The notes under the pieces were generated by a model, which saw only the letters and a list, made by a program, of their open reading frames with translations, did no database searches and had not been told where the DNA came from. Source: Aliidiomarina minuta (GTDB lineage Bacteria > Pseudomonadota > Gammaproteobacteria > Enterobacterales > Alteromonadaceae). Taken from it: DNA of 64,000 nucleotides. Positions within the stretch are counted from its first letter, which is position 1. The number at the start of each line of letters is the position of its first letter. The translations under genes and the position numbers were made by a program. Shown one piece after another: positions 53,718 to 61,295 of the stretch. The stretch covers positions 1-64,000 of the forward strand of contig NZ_PIPL01000004.1 of assembly GCF_003987145.1 (NCBI RefSeq), in the 5' to 3' direction.

Positions 53718-55421
53718 ATGTCTGAATTTACTACTTTCTCTGCTCTTGAGTTACCTGAGCCGATCCTGCGTGCCATTCTTGAAATGGGTTTCGAAACACC
53801 TACTCCTATCCAGCAACGTGCGATTCCGCCATTGTTGGCCGGTAAAAATGTACTAGGTGAAGCACAGACGGGTACCGGTAAAACCGCTGCCTTTGGTCTG
53901 CCTGCGCTGGTTAATATCGACGTTACGGTAAAAGGCGCGCAACTTCTGGTTGTAGCACCTACCCGTGAACTTGCCATTCAGGTGGCTGAGTCTATCGAGC
54001 AGATGGGCAAATTTATGCGTGGCCTTACAGTGGCTACCGTTTACGGTGGTTCTGCTTATGGACCGCAGATTAAAACGTTAAAAGACGGCGCTCAAATCGT
54101 GGTCGGTACTCCGGGCCGCCTGATGGATTTGATCCGCAAGAAGCATCTTAATCTGAGCAAGCTTAAAATGAGCGTGCTGGATGAAGCTGATGAAATGCTG
54201 AACATGGGTTTTGTGGAAGATATTGAGTGGATCATGGAGCAGATCCCAGCGACTGCACAGCGCACTTTGTTCTCGGCAACTATGCCTCCGCAAATTCGCA
54301 AAATAGCGCAAAAATTCCTGTCTGATTCTGTCCAGGTACAGATTGAGAAGACTCAGGAACATAAAGCGAATATTACCCAGAAAGCCTGGAAAGTGACGGT
54401 GATTAATAAAAACACCGCGCTGGAGCGCATTCTGGAAACCACAGATTACAATCTGGCACTGATTTTTGTGCGTACTCGTCAGGATACTATTACCCTGGCA
54501 GAGCACCTGCAAAACAAAGGCTTTAAAGCCGCAGGCCTGAACGGCGACATGAACCAGGCACAACGGGAAACTACGGTTGCTCAGTTGAAAGCCGGTACTG
54601 TGCGGGTTCTGGTAGCTACTGACGTTGTAGCTCGTGGTCTGGATGTGTCAGGTATCAGTCACGTCATTAACTACGATCTGCCGAATGACGCAGAGTCTTA
54701 TGTGCATCGTATTGGCCGTACCGGCCGTGCGGGTCGCTCTGGTGAGGCAATTTTGTTTGCCCGTCCACGTGAAATGCATTTGCTGCGTCGTTATGAGCGC
54801 GAAACCAAAGGCACCATCGAAATGATGGAAGTACCTACGGCTCGTGAAATGACTGCGCATCGTTTAGAAGCCTGTCAGAATCGTCTGGCGGAACTGGTTG
54901 AGAAGCAGGATCTGAGCACTATGCGTGAACTGGTTGAGCAAATGGCCGGTGAAGCTAAAGTGGATATGGTTGATATGGCGGCGGCCCTGTTGTTTGAACA
55001 ACAGCAGACACGTCCGTTGTTTGTCCGTGATGATCCTAAACCACGTCGCGAAGCTCGTGAGCCTCGTGGCCGTGATGAGCGCGGTGCGCCTAAATCGCGT
55101 AACCCACGTTTTGACAAGGGTGATCGTGGCGACCGTAAAGGACGTCCGGCGGTTGCAGCTCGTGGACCTAAGTCACGTGACATGAACATTGAGTTTGAAA
55201 CTTACCGTCTGAGCGTGGGTAAAGACCACGGTGCGCGTCCTGGTGATATCGTCGGCGCTATTGCCAACGAAGGCAACATGGATAGCCGCATGATTGGTAA
55301 TATCAAACTGCATGGCGAACACAGCTTTGTTGAGCTGCCTAAAGGTTTACCTGCAGGCATCGTAGAGAAGTTGCAACGTGCACGCATACGTCAGCAGCCT
55401 TCAGGTATGACTAAAGTCTGA
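53718..55421 (+). CDS. deaD: DEAD-box ATP-dependent RNA helicase DeaD (CsdA)
   Basis: Unwinds RNA in ribosome assembly, mRNA decay and cold adaptation. About 567 aa (E. coli 629). All helicase motifs are present: AQTGTGKT, PTRELA, DEAD, SAT, ARGLD and HRIGRTGRAGR. A basic, Arg/Gly-rich linker (450-500) leads to a DbpA-type RNA-binding domain (GAIANEGNMDSRMIGNIKL). It lacks the long RGG tail of the E. coli protein. ATG 53718 matches the E. coli N-terminus; GTG 53706 is an alternative. Confidence 0.94.
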   Translation: MSEFTTFSALELPEPILRAILEMGFETPTPIQQRAIPPLLAGKNVLGEAQTGTGKTAAFGLPALVNIDVTVKGAQLLVVAPTRELAIQVAESIEQMGKFMRGLTVATVYGGSAYGPQIKTLKDGAQIVVGTPGRLMDLIRKKHLNLSKLKMSVLDEADEMLNMGFVEDIEWIMEQIPATAQRTLFSATMPPQIRKIAQKFLSDSVQVQIEKTQEHKANITQKAWKVTVINKNTALERILETTDYNLALIFVRTRQDTITLAEHLQNKGFKAAGLNGDMNQAQRETTVAQLKAGTVRVLVATDVVARGLDVSGISHVINYDLPNDAESYVHRIGRTGRAGRSGEAILFARPREMHLLRRYERETKGTIEMMEVPTAREMTAHRLEACQNRLAELVEKQDLSTMRELVEQMAGEAKVDMVDMAAALLFEQQQTRPLFVRDDPKPRREAREPRGRDERGAPKSRNPRFDKGDRGDRKGRPAVAARGPKSRDMNIEFETYRLSVGKDHGARPGDIVGAIANEGNMDSRMIGNIKLHGEHSFVELPKGLPAGIVEKLQRARIRQQPSGMTKV

Positions 55422-55444
55422 AGCTTGTTGCAAGCAATATAAAT

Positions 55445-55475
55445 AAAAAACCGCCTTTTGAAGGCGGTTTTTTTT
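55445..55475. terminator. Bidirectional terminator between deaD and blc
   Basis: Stem AACCGCCTT/AAGGCGGTT with an A-run on the left and nine T residues on the right; perfect in both directions. It separates convergent deaD and blc. Confidence 0.93.
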
Positions 55476-55480
55476 ATGTC

Positions 55481-55999
55481 TTAATGGCGGGTTTCTATCA
55501 TAGCGTCAATGTCGAAGCCCCAGCTGCTGGCCTTAGCCAGGGTCTGGTCTATCAACCAACGCGGGGCATTAGGGCTACGCGCCAGTAGCCAGAAGTAATC
55601 ATGATCGTTGCTGATAACAATGGCGTATTCATAGTCTTCGCCCAGTTCAACTACATTGTAGCCACCGCTGAAAGGCCACTGAAACTGCACGGTAAAACTA
55701 CCCGGCATATCTTCTACCGGACTGGCTTTACCCACGGCAGTGCTCCACTGACCTTTCTCCCGGTTGTAGCCGCGATTGGTGACTTCAAAAGTGCCGTCTT
55801 CATTTAAGCGGTATTCGGCGGTGACCTGATGCAAACCTTCCTGAAAAGAATTCGGCAGGCGCAGGATTTCATACCAGGTGCCCATATACGCCTCTGCATC
55901 CAGATTAGTTACCGTATCGGTAACCGGAGTGGGCTGAGGTGCACAGCCTGCAATAAGTAAAGAGGTGGCAAGAGCCAGACAGGTTTTAAATAAACGCAT
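55481..55999 (-). CDS. blc: Outer-membrane lipocalin Blc
   Basis: 172 aa (E. coli Blc 177). Lipoprotein signal with lipobox LIAGC (C19) and the lipocalin first motif GTWYEILRLPNSF near 41-53; further hallmark segments YNREKGQW and YAIVISNDHDYFWLLAR. Blc binds lysophospholipids at the outer membrane inner face. Single gene; the region 56000-56144 upstream contains the flgO-like promoter on the other strand. Confidence 0.93.
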   Translation of the reverse strand: MRLFKTCLALATSLLIAGCAPQPTPVTDTVTNLDAEAYMGTWYEILRLPNSFQEGLHQVTAEYRLNEDGTFEVTNRGYNREKGQWSTAVGKASPVEDMPGSFTVQFQWPFSGGYNVVELGEDYEYAIVISNDHDYFWLLARSPNAPRWLIDQTLAKASSWGFDIDAMIETRH

Positions 56000-56083
56000 A
56001 GGTGGGTTCTCTGTAATTGTTGTTGGTTGAGGATCCGGTACAAAGGCAAAATTTTCAAGTCTGTTTTATCTGTCTTTCAACTC

Positions 56084-56110
56084 TTAAGACCTGAGCTTAT
56101 CTGCCGATAA
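56084..56110 (+). promoter_or_regulatory. FliA (sigma-28) promoter of the FlgO-like gene
   Basis: TTAAGACC (56084-56091), an 11-nt spacer and a perfect GCCGATAA (56103-56110). The -10 is exact; the -35 keeps 4 of 8 consensus positions including the AAG core. It lies 35 bp before the gene start. Together with the motX promoter it suggests flagellar-stage expression of the gene. Confidence 0.7.
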
Positions 56111-56144
56111 GACTATAGGTGATATATATTTTAAGGGACAGAGC

Positions 56145-56726
56145 ATGAAAAACAGTCTGCTTGTAGTTGTGGGATTAATAATAGCAGTATCAGGGCTTTA
56201 TGCTGGCAAAGTAACCGCTGAAAGCTCCTACTGGGGAACTCCAAAAGCAAAAGAAAACTTTGCCTGGGGTTCGCATCGTATGGTGCTGGACGATTATGCT
56301 CAGACCATGGCGCTGCAATTGGTAGAACAGTTGCAGGACTTTTCTTTTCAAGGCCAGGTGGCCGTCGCTACGCTGGTTCCCCTGCATGGCAATATAGAAC
56401 AGAAAAACTGGTATGGCGAGCAATACGCGCAGGCGATGAATCAGCACCTGGCGCGTTTTTCGGTACCGGTGACTGAAAATAAACTGGCCAATTATCTGAA
56501 ATTCACAGAGCAGGGCGAAACCGCTTTAACCCGTGACTTTCATAAAATAAGTCAGCGTGCTGGTGTGCAGTATGTGATTGTCAGTCAATGGATAGCCCGT
56601 GATCACGGCATGCAGATTACCAGTCGTTTAGTACGCAGTGAAGATAAACGTGTATTAGCCAGTGCAAGTCAGCTGCTACCTGCGGTAGTATTAGAGCGTT
56701 CTTACCCTACAACAGCAGCACCTTGA
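56145..56726 (+). CDS. FlgO-domain secreted protein
   Basis: 193 aa with a signal peptide (cleavage near 25). The mature part resembles the FlgO domain of Vibrio outer-membrane flagellar proteins: DDYAQTMALQLVEQLQ, VAVATLVPL, QHLARFSVPVTENKLANYLKF, YVIVSQWIARDHGMQITSRLV. In Vibrio, FlgO is needed for stable flagella and motility. No lipobox cysteine is visible. Six bases precede rsuA, so the two may be co-transcribed. Confidence 0.78.
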   Translation: MKNSLLVVVGLIIAVSGLYAGKVTAESSYWGTPKAKENFAWGSHRMVLDDYAQTMALQLVEQLQDFSFQGQVAVATLVPLHGNIEQKNWYGEQYAQAMNQHLARFSVPVTENKLANYLKFTEQGETALTRDFHKISQRAGVQYVIVSQWIARDHGMQITSRLVRSEDKRVLASASQLLPAVVLERSYPTTAAP

Positions 56727-56732
56727 GAAAAT

Positions 56733-57422
56733 ATGCGATTAGATAAGTTTGTATGTGCGGCAACAGGTTTAAGCCGTAAAGAGGCACGCCGGGTTATTCG
56801 TGCCGGAGATGTAGAAGTTGATGGCCGCGTGGTAAAAAAAGCGGCAGATACCGTTAGCGACGAGCAGGTTATTAGTTGGTTAAGTAAGCCTTTAGAATTG
56901 ATAGGCCTGCGTTATCTGATGTTCAATAAACCAGCAGACTGCGTCTGCGCCACTTTTGATGACTTGCATACCACGGTATTTAGTTTTATCGATGAGCCTA
57001 AGCAGCAGGATTTGCATACGGTCGGACGACTGGACGCGGATACTACAGGTTTATTGCTTATTACCGATGATGGCAAATGGTCTCATCGTATTACAGCACC
57101 GAAGAGTGAATGCGCCAAGACGTATCGTGCGCAACTGGCTGAAGCGGTGACTGACGAAGCGGCCGCGCGTCTTCGTCGTGGCATCCTGTTACGCAATGAG
57201 GATGTGGCAACTAAACCAGCAGATCTTGAAATCATTACGCCCACCGATGTGCGGCTAACCATTTATGAAGGCCGTTATCATCAGGTTAAGCGCATGTTTG
57301 CAGCTACTGGCAATAAAGTGCTGGCTTTGCATCGCGAGCAGGTGGGGGGACTTAGCCTGGATCCGCAACTGGAAGCTGGCGAATATCGGGCTTTGACCAA
57401 AGCCGAAGTGGCATTGTTTTAA
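56733..57422 (+). CDS. rsuA: 16S rRNA pseudouridine(516) synthase
   Basis: Isomerises U516 of 16S rRNA. 229 aa (E. coli 231). S4 RNA-binding domain at 1-50 and the catalytic domain with D101 in GRLDADTTG, then EGRYHQVKRMFAA and LHREQVGGL. The RsuA signature rather than RluB/E/F. ATG follows an AGAAAAT stretch; coupled to the flgO-like gene by a 6-nt gap. Confidence 0.93.
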   Translation: MRLDKFVCAATGLSRKEARRVIRAGDVEVDGRVVKKAADTVSDEQVISWLSKPLELIGLRYLMFNKPADCVCATFDDLHTTVFSFIDEPKQQDLHTVGRLDADTTGLLLITDDGKWSHRITAPKSECAKTYRAQLAEAVTDEAAARLRRGILLRNEDVATKPADLEIITPTDVRLTIYEGRYHQVKRMFAATGNKVLALHREQVGGLSLDPQLEAGEYRALTKAEVALF

Positions 57423-57519
57423 CCTGCTGTAACAGCAGGGCATCTCATTGGGCTTGTTGTTTGTTATCTGAACGCGTTTAATAACACGCGAATATAATAA
57501 ACAACACGAGAAGCTAACC

Positions 57520-59040
57520 ATGAAAAAAATTCTATTAAGCGTGGCGGCTGTGTTTCTAGCGCAGTCGTTTATGCTATCGGCTACAGCTAACGACGACCAC
57601 CGGCGCACACTTCAGGCTGAGTCTGTCAACGTGACAGAACATCGGGCGCGCATTAATGGTGAACGGGTTAGTTATAAAGTACATGCTGGATTTCTGCCAG
57701 TGTGGGATGACGAAGGCCATCCTACGGCTACCTTGCAATATACCTATTATGAACGTCAGGGTGTGAGCGACCAGGAAAAACGTCCGTTGATGATGTCTTT
57801 CAATGGTGGGCCTGGTTCAGCGTCGGTATGGATGCATATCGCTTATACCGGACCTAAATCATTGCGTGTAGATGATGAAGGTTTCCCAATTCAGCCTTAT
57901 GGCGTCAAAGAAAATCCGTATTCGGTGTTGGATAAAACGGATATTGTATTCGTGAATCCGGTGAATACCGGATATTCCCGTGTGCTGCCAGGTCCTGACG
58001 GCAAAATGCCGTCACGCAGTGAGCAACAAGAGATGTTCTTTGGTGTTAATGCGGACATTCAGTATCTGGCCGACTGGATTAATACCTTTGTGACTCGTTA
58101 TGAGCGCTGGCGCTCACCTAAGTACCTGATTGGTGAAAGTTACGGAACTACACGTGTGGCTGGGCTGGCGCTTGAGCTGCAAAACCGTCAGTGGATGTAC
58201 CTCAATGGTGTTGTGCTGGTATCGCCAACTGATATCGGCATAGATCGCGATGGTCCGGTGAAAGCCGCCAACCGCCTGCCTTATTTTGCCGCAACCGCCT
58301 GGTATCATGGCCAGTTAGATGACGATCTGCAGTCGGGTGACCTCTATGACCTGCTACCTAAGGTTGAAGAGTTTACTATTAACACCTACTTACCGGCACT
58401 GGCTAAAGGCGCCTGGATCGATGAAGAAGAAAAGCAGGAGATAGCCAGCCAGGTAGCGCGTTATTCAGGTTTGTCTGAAGAAGTAGTATTGCGCAGCAAC
58501 CTGGATATCGACACCGCTTTCTTCTGGAAAGAATTACTTCGCCATGAAGGTCATACGGTAGGTCGCCTGGATTCCCGTTATAAGGGATTGGATCGTGATG
58601 ATGTGGGAGAACGCCCGGACTTTAATTCTGAGCTGACATCCTGGCTGCATTCCTTTACGCCAGCTATCAACTACTACCTGCGTGAAGAGTTAGGGGTTAA
58701 AACGGACCTTAAATACAATATGTTTGGTCCGGTGCATCCCTGGGACAGAAGTGGTAATAACACCGGCGAAAACCTGCGTCAGGCGATGGCCCAGAACCCT
58801 TACCTGCAGGTATTAGTGCAGTCTGGTTATTATGACGGCGCCACTAACTACTTTGATGCCAAGTATACCAAGTGGCAGATCGACCCGAGCGGAAAAATGA
58901 AAGATCGTCTGTTCTTTGAAGGCTATCGCAGTGGGCACATGATGTACCTCAGACGCGAAGATCTGGAACTTTCCAATCAACACTTGCGCGAGTTCATTAA
59001 TAATTCGATTCCACAGGAAGGTGAGGCAGCTAAGTACTGA
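57520..59040 (+). CDS. Secreted serine carboxypeptidase-like (S10) peptidase
   Basis: 506 aa with a signal peptide of about 23 residues. S10 hallmarks: NGGPGSASVWMH (oxyanion region near 92), nucleophile S207 in GESYGTTR, and the late GHMMY histidine region near 480; an Asp in the SGYYDGATNYFD segment completes the triad. Such enzymes release C-terminal residues from peptides in the periplasm or outside. Consistent with peptide use by this organism. Ends at a strong terminator. Confidence 0.92.
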   Translation: MKKILLSVAAVFLAQSFMLSATANDDHRRTLQAESVNVTEHRARINGERVSYKVHAGFLPVWDDEGHPTATLQYTYYERQGVSDQEKRPLMMSFNGGPGSASVWMHIAYTGPKSLRVDDEGFPIQPYGVKENPYSVLDKTDIVFVNPVNTGYSRVLPGPDGKMPSRSEQQEMFFGVNADIQYLADWINTFVTRYERWRSPKYLIGESYGTTRVAGLALELQNRQWMYLNGVVLVSPTDIGIDRDGPVKAANRLPYFAATAWYHGQLDDDLQSGDLYDLLPKVEEFTINTYLPALAKGAWIDEEEKQEIASQVARYSGLSEEVVLRSNLDIDTAFFWKELLRHEGHTVGRLDSRYKGLDRDDVGERPDFNSELTSWLHSFTPAINYYLREELGVKTDLKYNMFGPVHPWDRSGNNTGENLRQAMAQNPYLQVLVQSGYYDGATNYFDAKYTKWQIDPSGKMKDRLFFEGYRSGHMMYLRREDLELSNQHLREFINNSIPQEGEAAKY

Positions 59041-59072
59041 GTGATCTGTAAATAAGCAGTTGTTTTACCGTC

Positions 59073-59102
59073 AAAAAGCCCGCATCAAATGCGGGCTTTT
59101 TG
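59073..59102 (+). terminator. Terminator of the S10 peptidase gene
   Basis: AAAAAGCCCGCAT pairs with ATGCGGGCTTTTT (11-13 bp perfect stem), followed by GGTTTTA. 32 nt after the stop codon. Confidence 0.9.
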
Positions 59103-59166
59103 GTTTTATGTACTACCCTTCAGAATAAGCAGTAAAAATACAGCTATAGAGTGCGAGGTAATAATT

Positions 59167-59370
59167 ATGAATTGGATGGGTGGAGGTTACGGCGGTTTAC
59201 TGGGCCTTATTGTTTTGATTCTGAATATTTACGCTATAGTCAAAACGATTCAAAGCTCAGCTTCAACTGGCGTTAAAGTATTATGGGTAGTTGTGGTTAT
59301 TTTATTACCTATAGTCGGCTTTATTTTATGGTTGTTACTTGGTCCTAAGGGCGGCGCCAGGTCCATTTAA
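59167..59370 (+). CDS. Small PLDc_N-type membrane protein
   Basis: 67 aa, two transmembrane helices. The pattern of a first helix followed by a K-V-LW-V-V second helix ending in GFILWLLLGPKG is that of the PLDc_N (phospholipase D N-terminal-like) domain, here as a free-standing protein of unknown function. The start at ATG 59167 follows GAGGTAA; the longer frame from 59089 crosses the upstream terminator. Confidence 0.85.
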   Translation: MNWMGGGYGGLLGLIVLILNIYAIVKTIQSSASTGVKVLWVVVVILLPIVGFILWLLLGPKGGARSI

Positions 59371-59391
59371 GCGGGGCTGGACAAATGTTGT

Positions 59392-59420
59392 AAAGGCCTC
59401 CCACTATGGAGGCCTTTTTT
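59392..59420. terminator. Terminator after the small PLDc_N gene
   Basis: AAAGGCCTCC with GGAGGCCTTT around a 6-nt loop, then TTTATT on the plus strand and a short A-rich left flank. Also placed right for the convergent 2OG oxygenase gene, though its stop is 2 bp beyond. Confidence 0.88.
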
Positions 59421-59421
59421 A

Positions 59422-60438
59422 TTAACCCGCTTTAGCAAATTTTGGGTAATGGGCTGCCGCCACATCCGGGTGTGAACGTAAACGCCCTTTAAGCACGTTG
59501 TCCCCTACTTGATAAAATAAAGGATTCTCCGGATCGCTGGCTGGACCTAAGGCTTCTTCACGTAGAGCTTCAGGAAGCTCCAGTAGCGGTACATTGGTAT
59601 TCAGTTGAGCTGCCATAAAGAAAGCACAGGAAAAACGCTCTGTAGCCGTTTGCGGGCTGACAACCCGGTGATAGGTAGCACGGAGGTAGCCATTGGAGGC
59701 CAACTCCAGCAGTTCACCGATATTGACCACAAAAGCGCCTTCAATAGGTGCTGCCGAGACCCAGCCTTTGTCATCAGTCAGAACTTCCAGACCGGACTGA
59801 TCGTCCTGGGCCACTATGGTCAGGTATCCGGGGTCTTTATGGGCACCCACACCTTGCCGCCGAACCGCGTCACCGCTACCAGGATAACGAATGAGTTTCA
59901 TATGTGTATAAGGCGCATCGGCGATTGTCGCGTCAAAGATATCTTCAGGCTGTTGCAGTACGTCAGCAAAAGCTCGCAGTAGGGTAACGCTGACTTCGCT
60001 CAGGTTTTCCTGCCATTCCAGCAAGGCGCTGCGCATTGATGGCATAGCTGCGGGCCATTGGTTAGGGCCAATTAATTTCCACCAGGCCGAGTCGTCGCAG
60101 GCCAGATCCACAGCAGGTTCTTCACGCATGATATCAAACTGCTCACGTAAATCTGGTTTGCCCTGAGTCAGCTCGCCCTGCAGTTTGGTGTAACCGCGAA
60201 AATGCGCAGAATTGCGCATTTGTATACTGAGTTTCTCGTGCTCGGGCAGAGCAAAAAACTGCTGCGACAGTTGCAGGATGTCTTGCTGTCGGGTGGCCAG
60301 GCCGTGGCCAGTGAGATAGAAGAAACCAATCGTACGTGCGGCTTCTGCCAGTTCTTTAAGAAACTTCTGTTTTGCTTCGCCACCAGCCAGTAGCTGTGAT
60401 AAATCCAGAACCGGAAGTGCTGCATTGTTCTTGATCAT
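59422..60438 (-). CDS. 2OG-Fe(II) oxygenase (isopenicillin N synthase-like)
   Basis: 338 aa, DIOX_N plus 2OG-FeII_Oxy domains. Fe ligands H200 and D202 (AHKD) and H257 (YHRV), and the 2-oxoglutarate-binding R268-x-S270, are all in place, so an active 2OG-dependent dioxygenase is likely. Family members act on amino acids, gibberellins, antibiotics or small organics; the substrate is unknown. Single gene. Two MetJ-like boxes lie about 100 bp upstream at 60537-60552. Confidence 0.9.
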   Translation of the reverse strand: MIKNNAALPVLDLSQLLAGGEAKQKFLKELAEAARTIGFFYLTGHGLATRQQDILQLSQQFFALPEHEKLSIQMRNSAHFRGYTKLQGELTQGKPDLREQFDIMREEPAVDLACDDSAWWKLIGPNQWPAAMPSMRSALLEWQENLSEVSVTLLRAFADVLQQPEDIFDATIADAPYTHMKLIRYPGSGDAVRRQGVGAHKDPGYLTIVAQDDQSGLEVLTDDKGWVSAAPIEGAFVVNIGELLELASNGYLRATYHRVVSPQTATERFSCAFFMAAQLNTNVPLLELPEALREEALGPASDPENPLFYQVGDNVLKGRLRSHPDVAAAHYPKFAKAG

Positions 60439-60536
60439 GATAACTCCAAAGGCTTTAGTGATGCAGGCAGTATATGCTTAATTAAGCAGTACAATAAAAA
60501 ATGAATAACGATTTGATATATCAAAAGGAAATATCA

Positions 60537-60552
60537 GGGCGTCTGGATGTCT
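60537..60552 (-). promoter_or_regulatory. Weak MetJ-like boxes upstream of the 2OG oxygenase gene
   Basis: GGGCGTCT and GGATGTCT are adjacent 8-mers in register, each matching AGACGTCT at 6 of 8 positions. They lie about 100 bp before the oxygenase start, next to the repeat array. May be chance. Confidence 0.3.
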
Positions 60553-60560
60553 AAATTGCC

Positions 60561-60930
60561 GGTAGGGCAGGTTCCACCTGCCGTGCGATGTCTGTTCTGT
60601 CACCGGTGGTTGCTGGTTATGGGTAATAACAGGAAGGGCTGGACGGCAGGCTGAGCCTGCCCTACGGTGGAATTGGTAGGGCAGGTTCCACCTGCCGTGC
60701 GATGTCTGGTCTGTCACCGGTGGTTGCTGGTTATGGGTAGTAACCGGAAGGGCTGGACGGCAGGCTGAGCCTGCCCTACGGTGGAATTGGTAGGGCAGGT
60801 TCCACCTGCCGTGCGATGTCTGTTCTGTCACCGGTGGTTGCTGGTTATGGGTAGTAACCGGAAGGGCTGGACGGCAGGCTGAGCCTGCCCTACGGTGGAA
60901 TTTGAGGTAGGGCAGGTTTTACCTGCCGTT
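60561..60930. repeat. Tandem 114-bp palindromic repeats (three units and a partial)
   Basis: Units start at 60561, 60675 and 60789 (period 114); a 25-bp partial starts at 60906. Each has two palindromes: GGCAGGTTCCACCTGCC inverted with the flank GTGCGATGTC, and GGCAGGCTGAGCCTGCC with the CTACGGTGG flank, separated by a unique stretch. Both share the flanks of the 79-bp repeats at 1-307. As 114 is a multiple of 3, it opens long periodic reading frames of no biological meaning. Confidence 0.9.
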
Positions 60931-60940
60931 GGATATACGG

Positions 60941-61015
60941 GATGACGCTGGGGCACAAAAAAGAAAACCCGGCAGAAGGCGGGTTTCTCATTTAATAATG
61001 GTGCCCGGAGGCGGA
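60941..61015 (-). pseudogene. Duplicated 3' end of tRNA-Phe with its terminator
   Basis: A 75-bp direct repeat of 61097-61171. It contains the last 17 nt of the tRNA-Phe gene including CCA (60999-61015), the same downstream spacer and a slightly degraded terminator hairpin. The rest of the tRNA is missing. Looks like a remnant of tandem tRNA duplication or of an element insertion at the tRNA 3' end. Confidence 0.85.
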
Positions 61016-61096
61016 CAAAACCGTCGGGAACGGTTTTGAACAACGCGACAGCGTTGGCCCGCAGGGTGAAATGCATGGATGCATTTCATAATCGAA
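61016..61096. other. Short segment of three perfect hairpins between tRNA-Phe copies
   Basis: Three successive inverted repeats: AAAACCGT/ACGGTTTT (61017-61037), CAACGC/GCGTTG (61041-61056) and GAAATGCAT/ATGCATTTC (61068-61087). No coding frame makes sense. Together with the flanking copies it takes the place where the body of a tRNA would lie. Confidence 0.7.
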
Positions 61097-61112
61097 GATG
61101 ACGTCGAGGGCA

Positions 61113-61142
61113 CAAAAAGAAAACCCGCCAAAAGGCGGGTTT
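61113..61142 (-). terminator. Terminator of tRNA-Phe
   Basis: On the minus strand AAACCCGCC and GGCGGGTTT form a 9-bp stem around TTTT, followed by TCTTTTTG. It lies 12 nt after the CCA end of the tRNA gene. Confidence 0.88.
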
Positions 61143-61154
61143 CTCATTTAATAA

Positions 61155-61230
61155 TGGTGCCCGGAGGCGGAATCGAACCACCGACACGAGGATTTTCAAT
61201 CCTCTGCTCTACCGACTGAGCTATCCGGGC
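61155..61230 (-). tRNA. pheT: tRNA-Phe (anticodon GAA)
   Basis: 76 nt with encoded CCA. The acceptor stem GCCCGGA/TCCGGGC, D loop AGCTCAGTCGGTAGAGC, anticodon loop TTGAAAA with GAA, and TTCGATTCC T loop are all intact and almost identical to E. coli tRNA-Phe. It stands between proBA (upstream on the same strand) and the repeats. 61231-61295 carries no further element that I can name. Confidence 0.98.
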
Positions 61231-61295
61231 ATGCTTTAAAAGCGAGGCGGTATTAGACGTTTTTTACCGCCTGCTGTCAAGGGCTTGTCGCTAAC

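Noticed and set aside
60478..61076. Open reading frames on the minus strand with a 38-residue periodic sequence
   Set aside because: They arise because the 114-bp repeat unit is a multiple of three and lacks stops; they cross non-coding palindromes and the tRNA fragment and lack a ribosome site.
61016..61096. A small protein gene or toxin-antitoxin unit in the hairpin segment
   Set aside because: No frame with start, ribosome site and useful length; structure is wholly palindromic.
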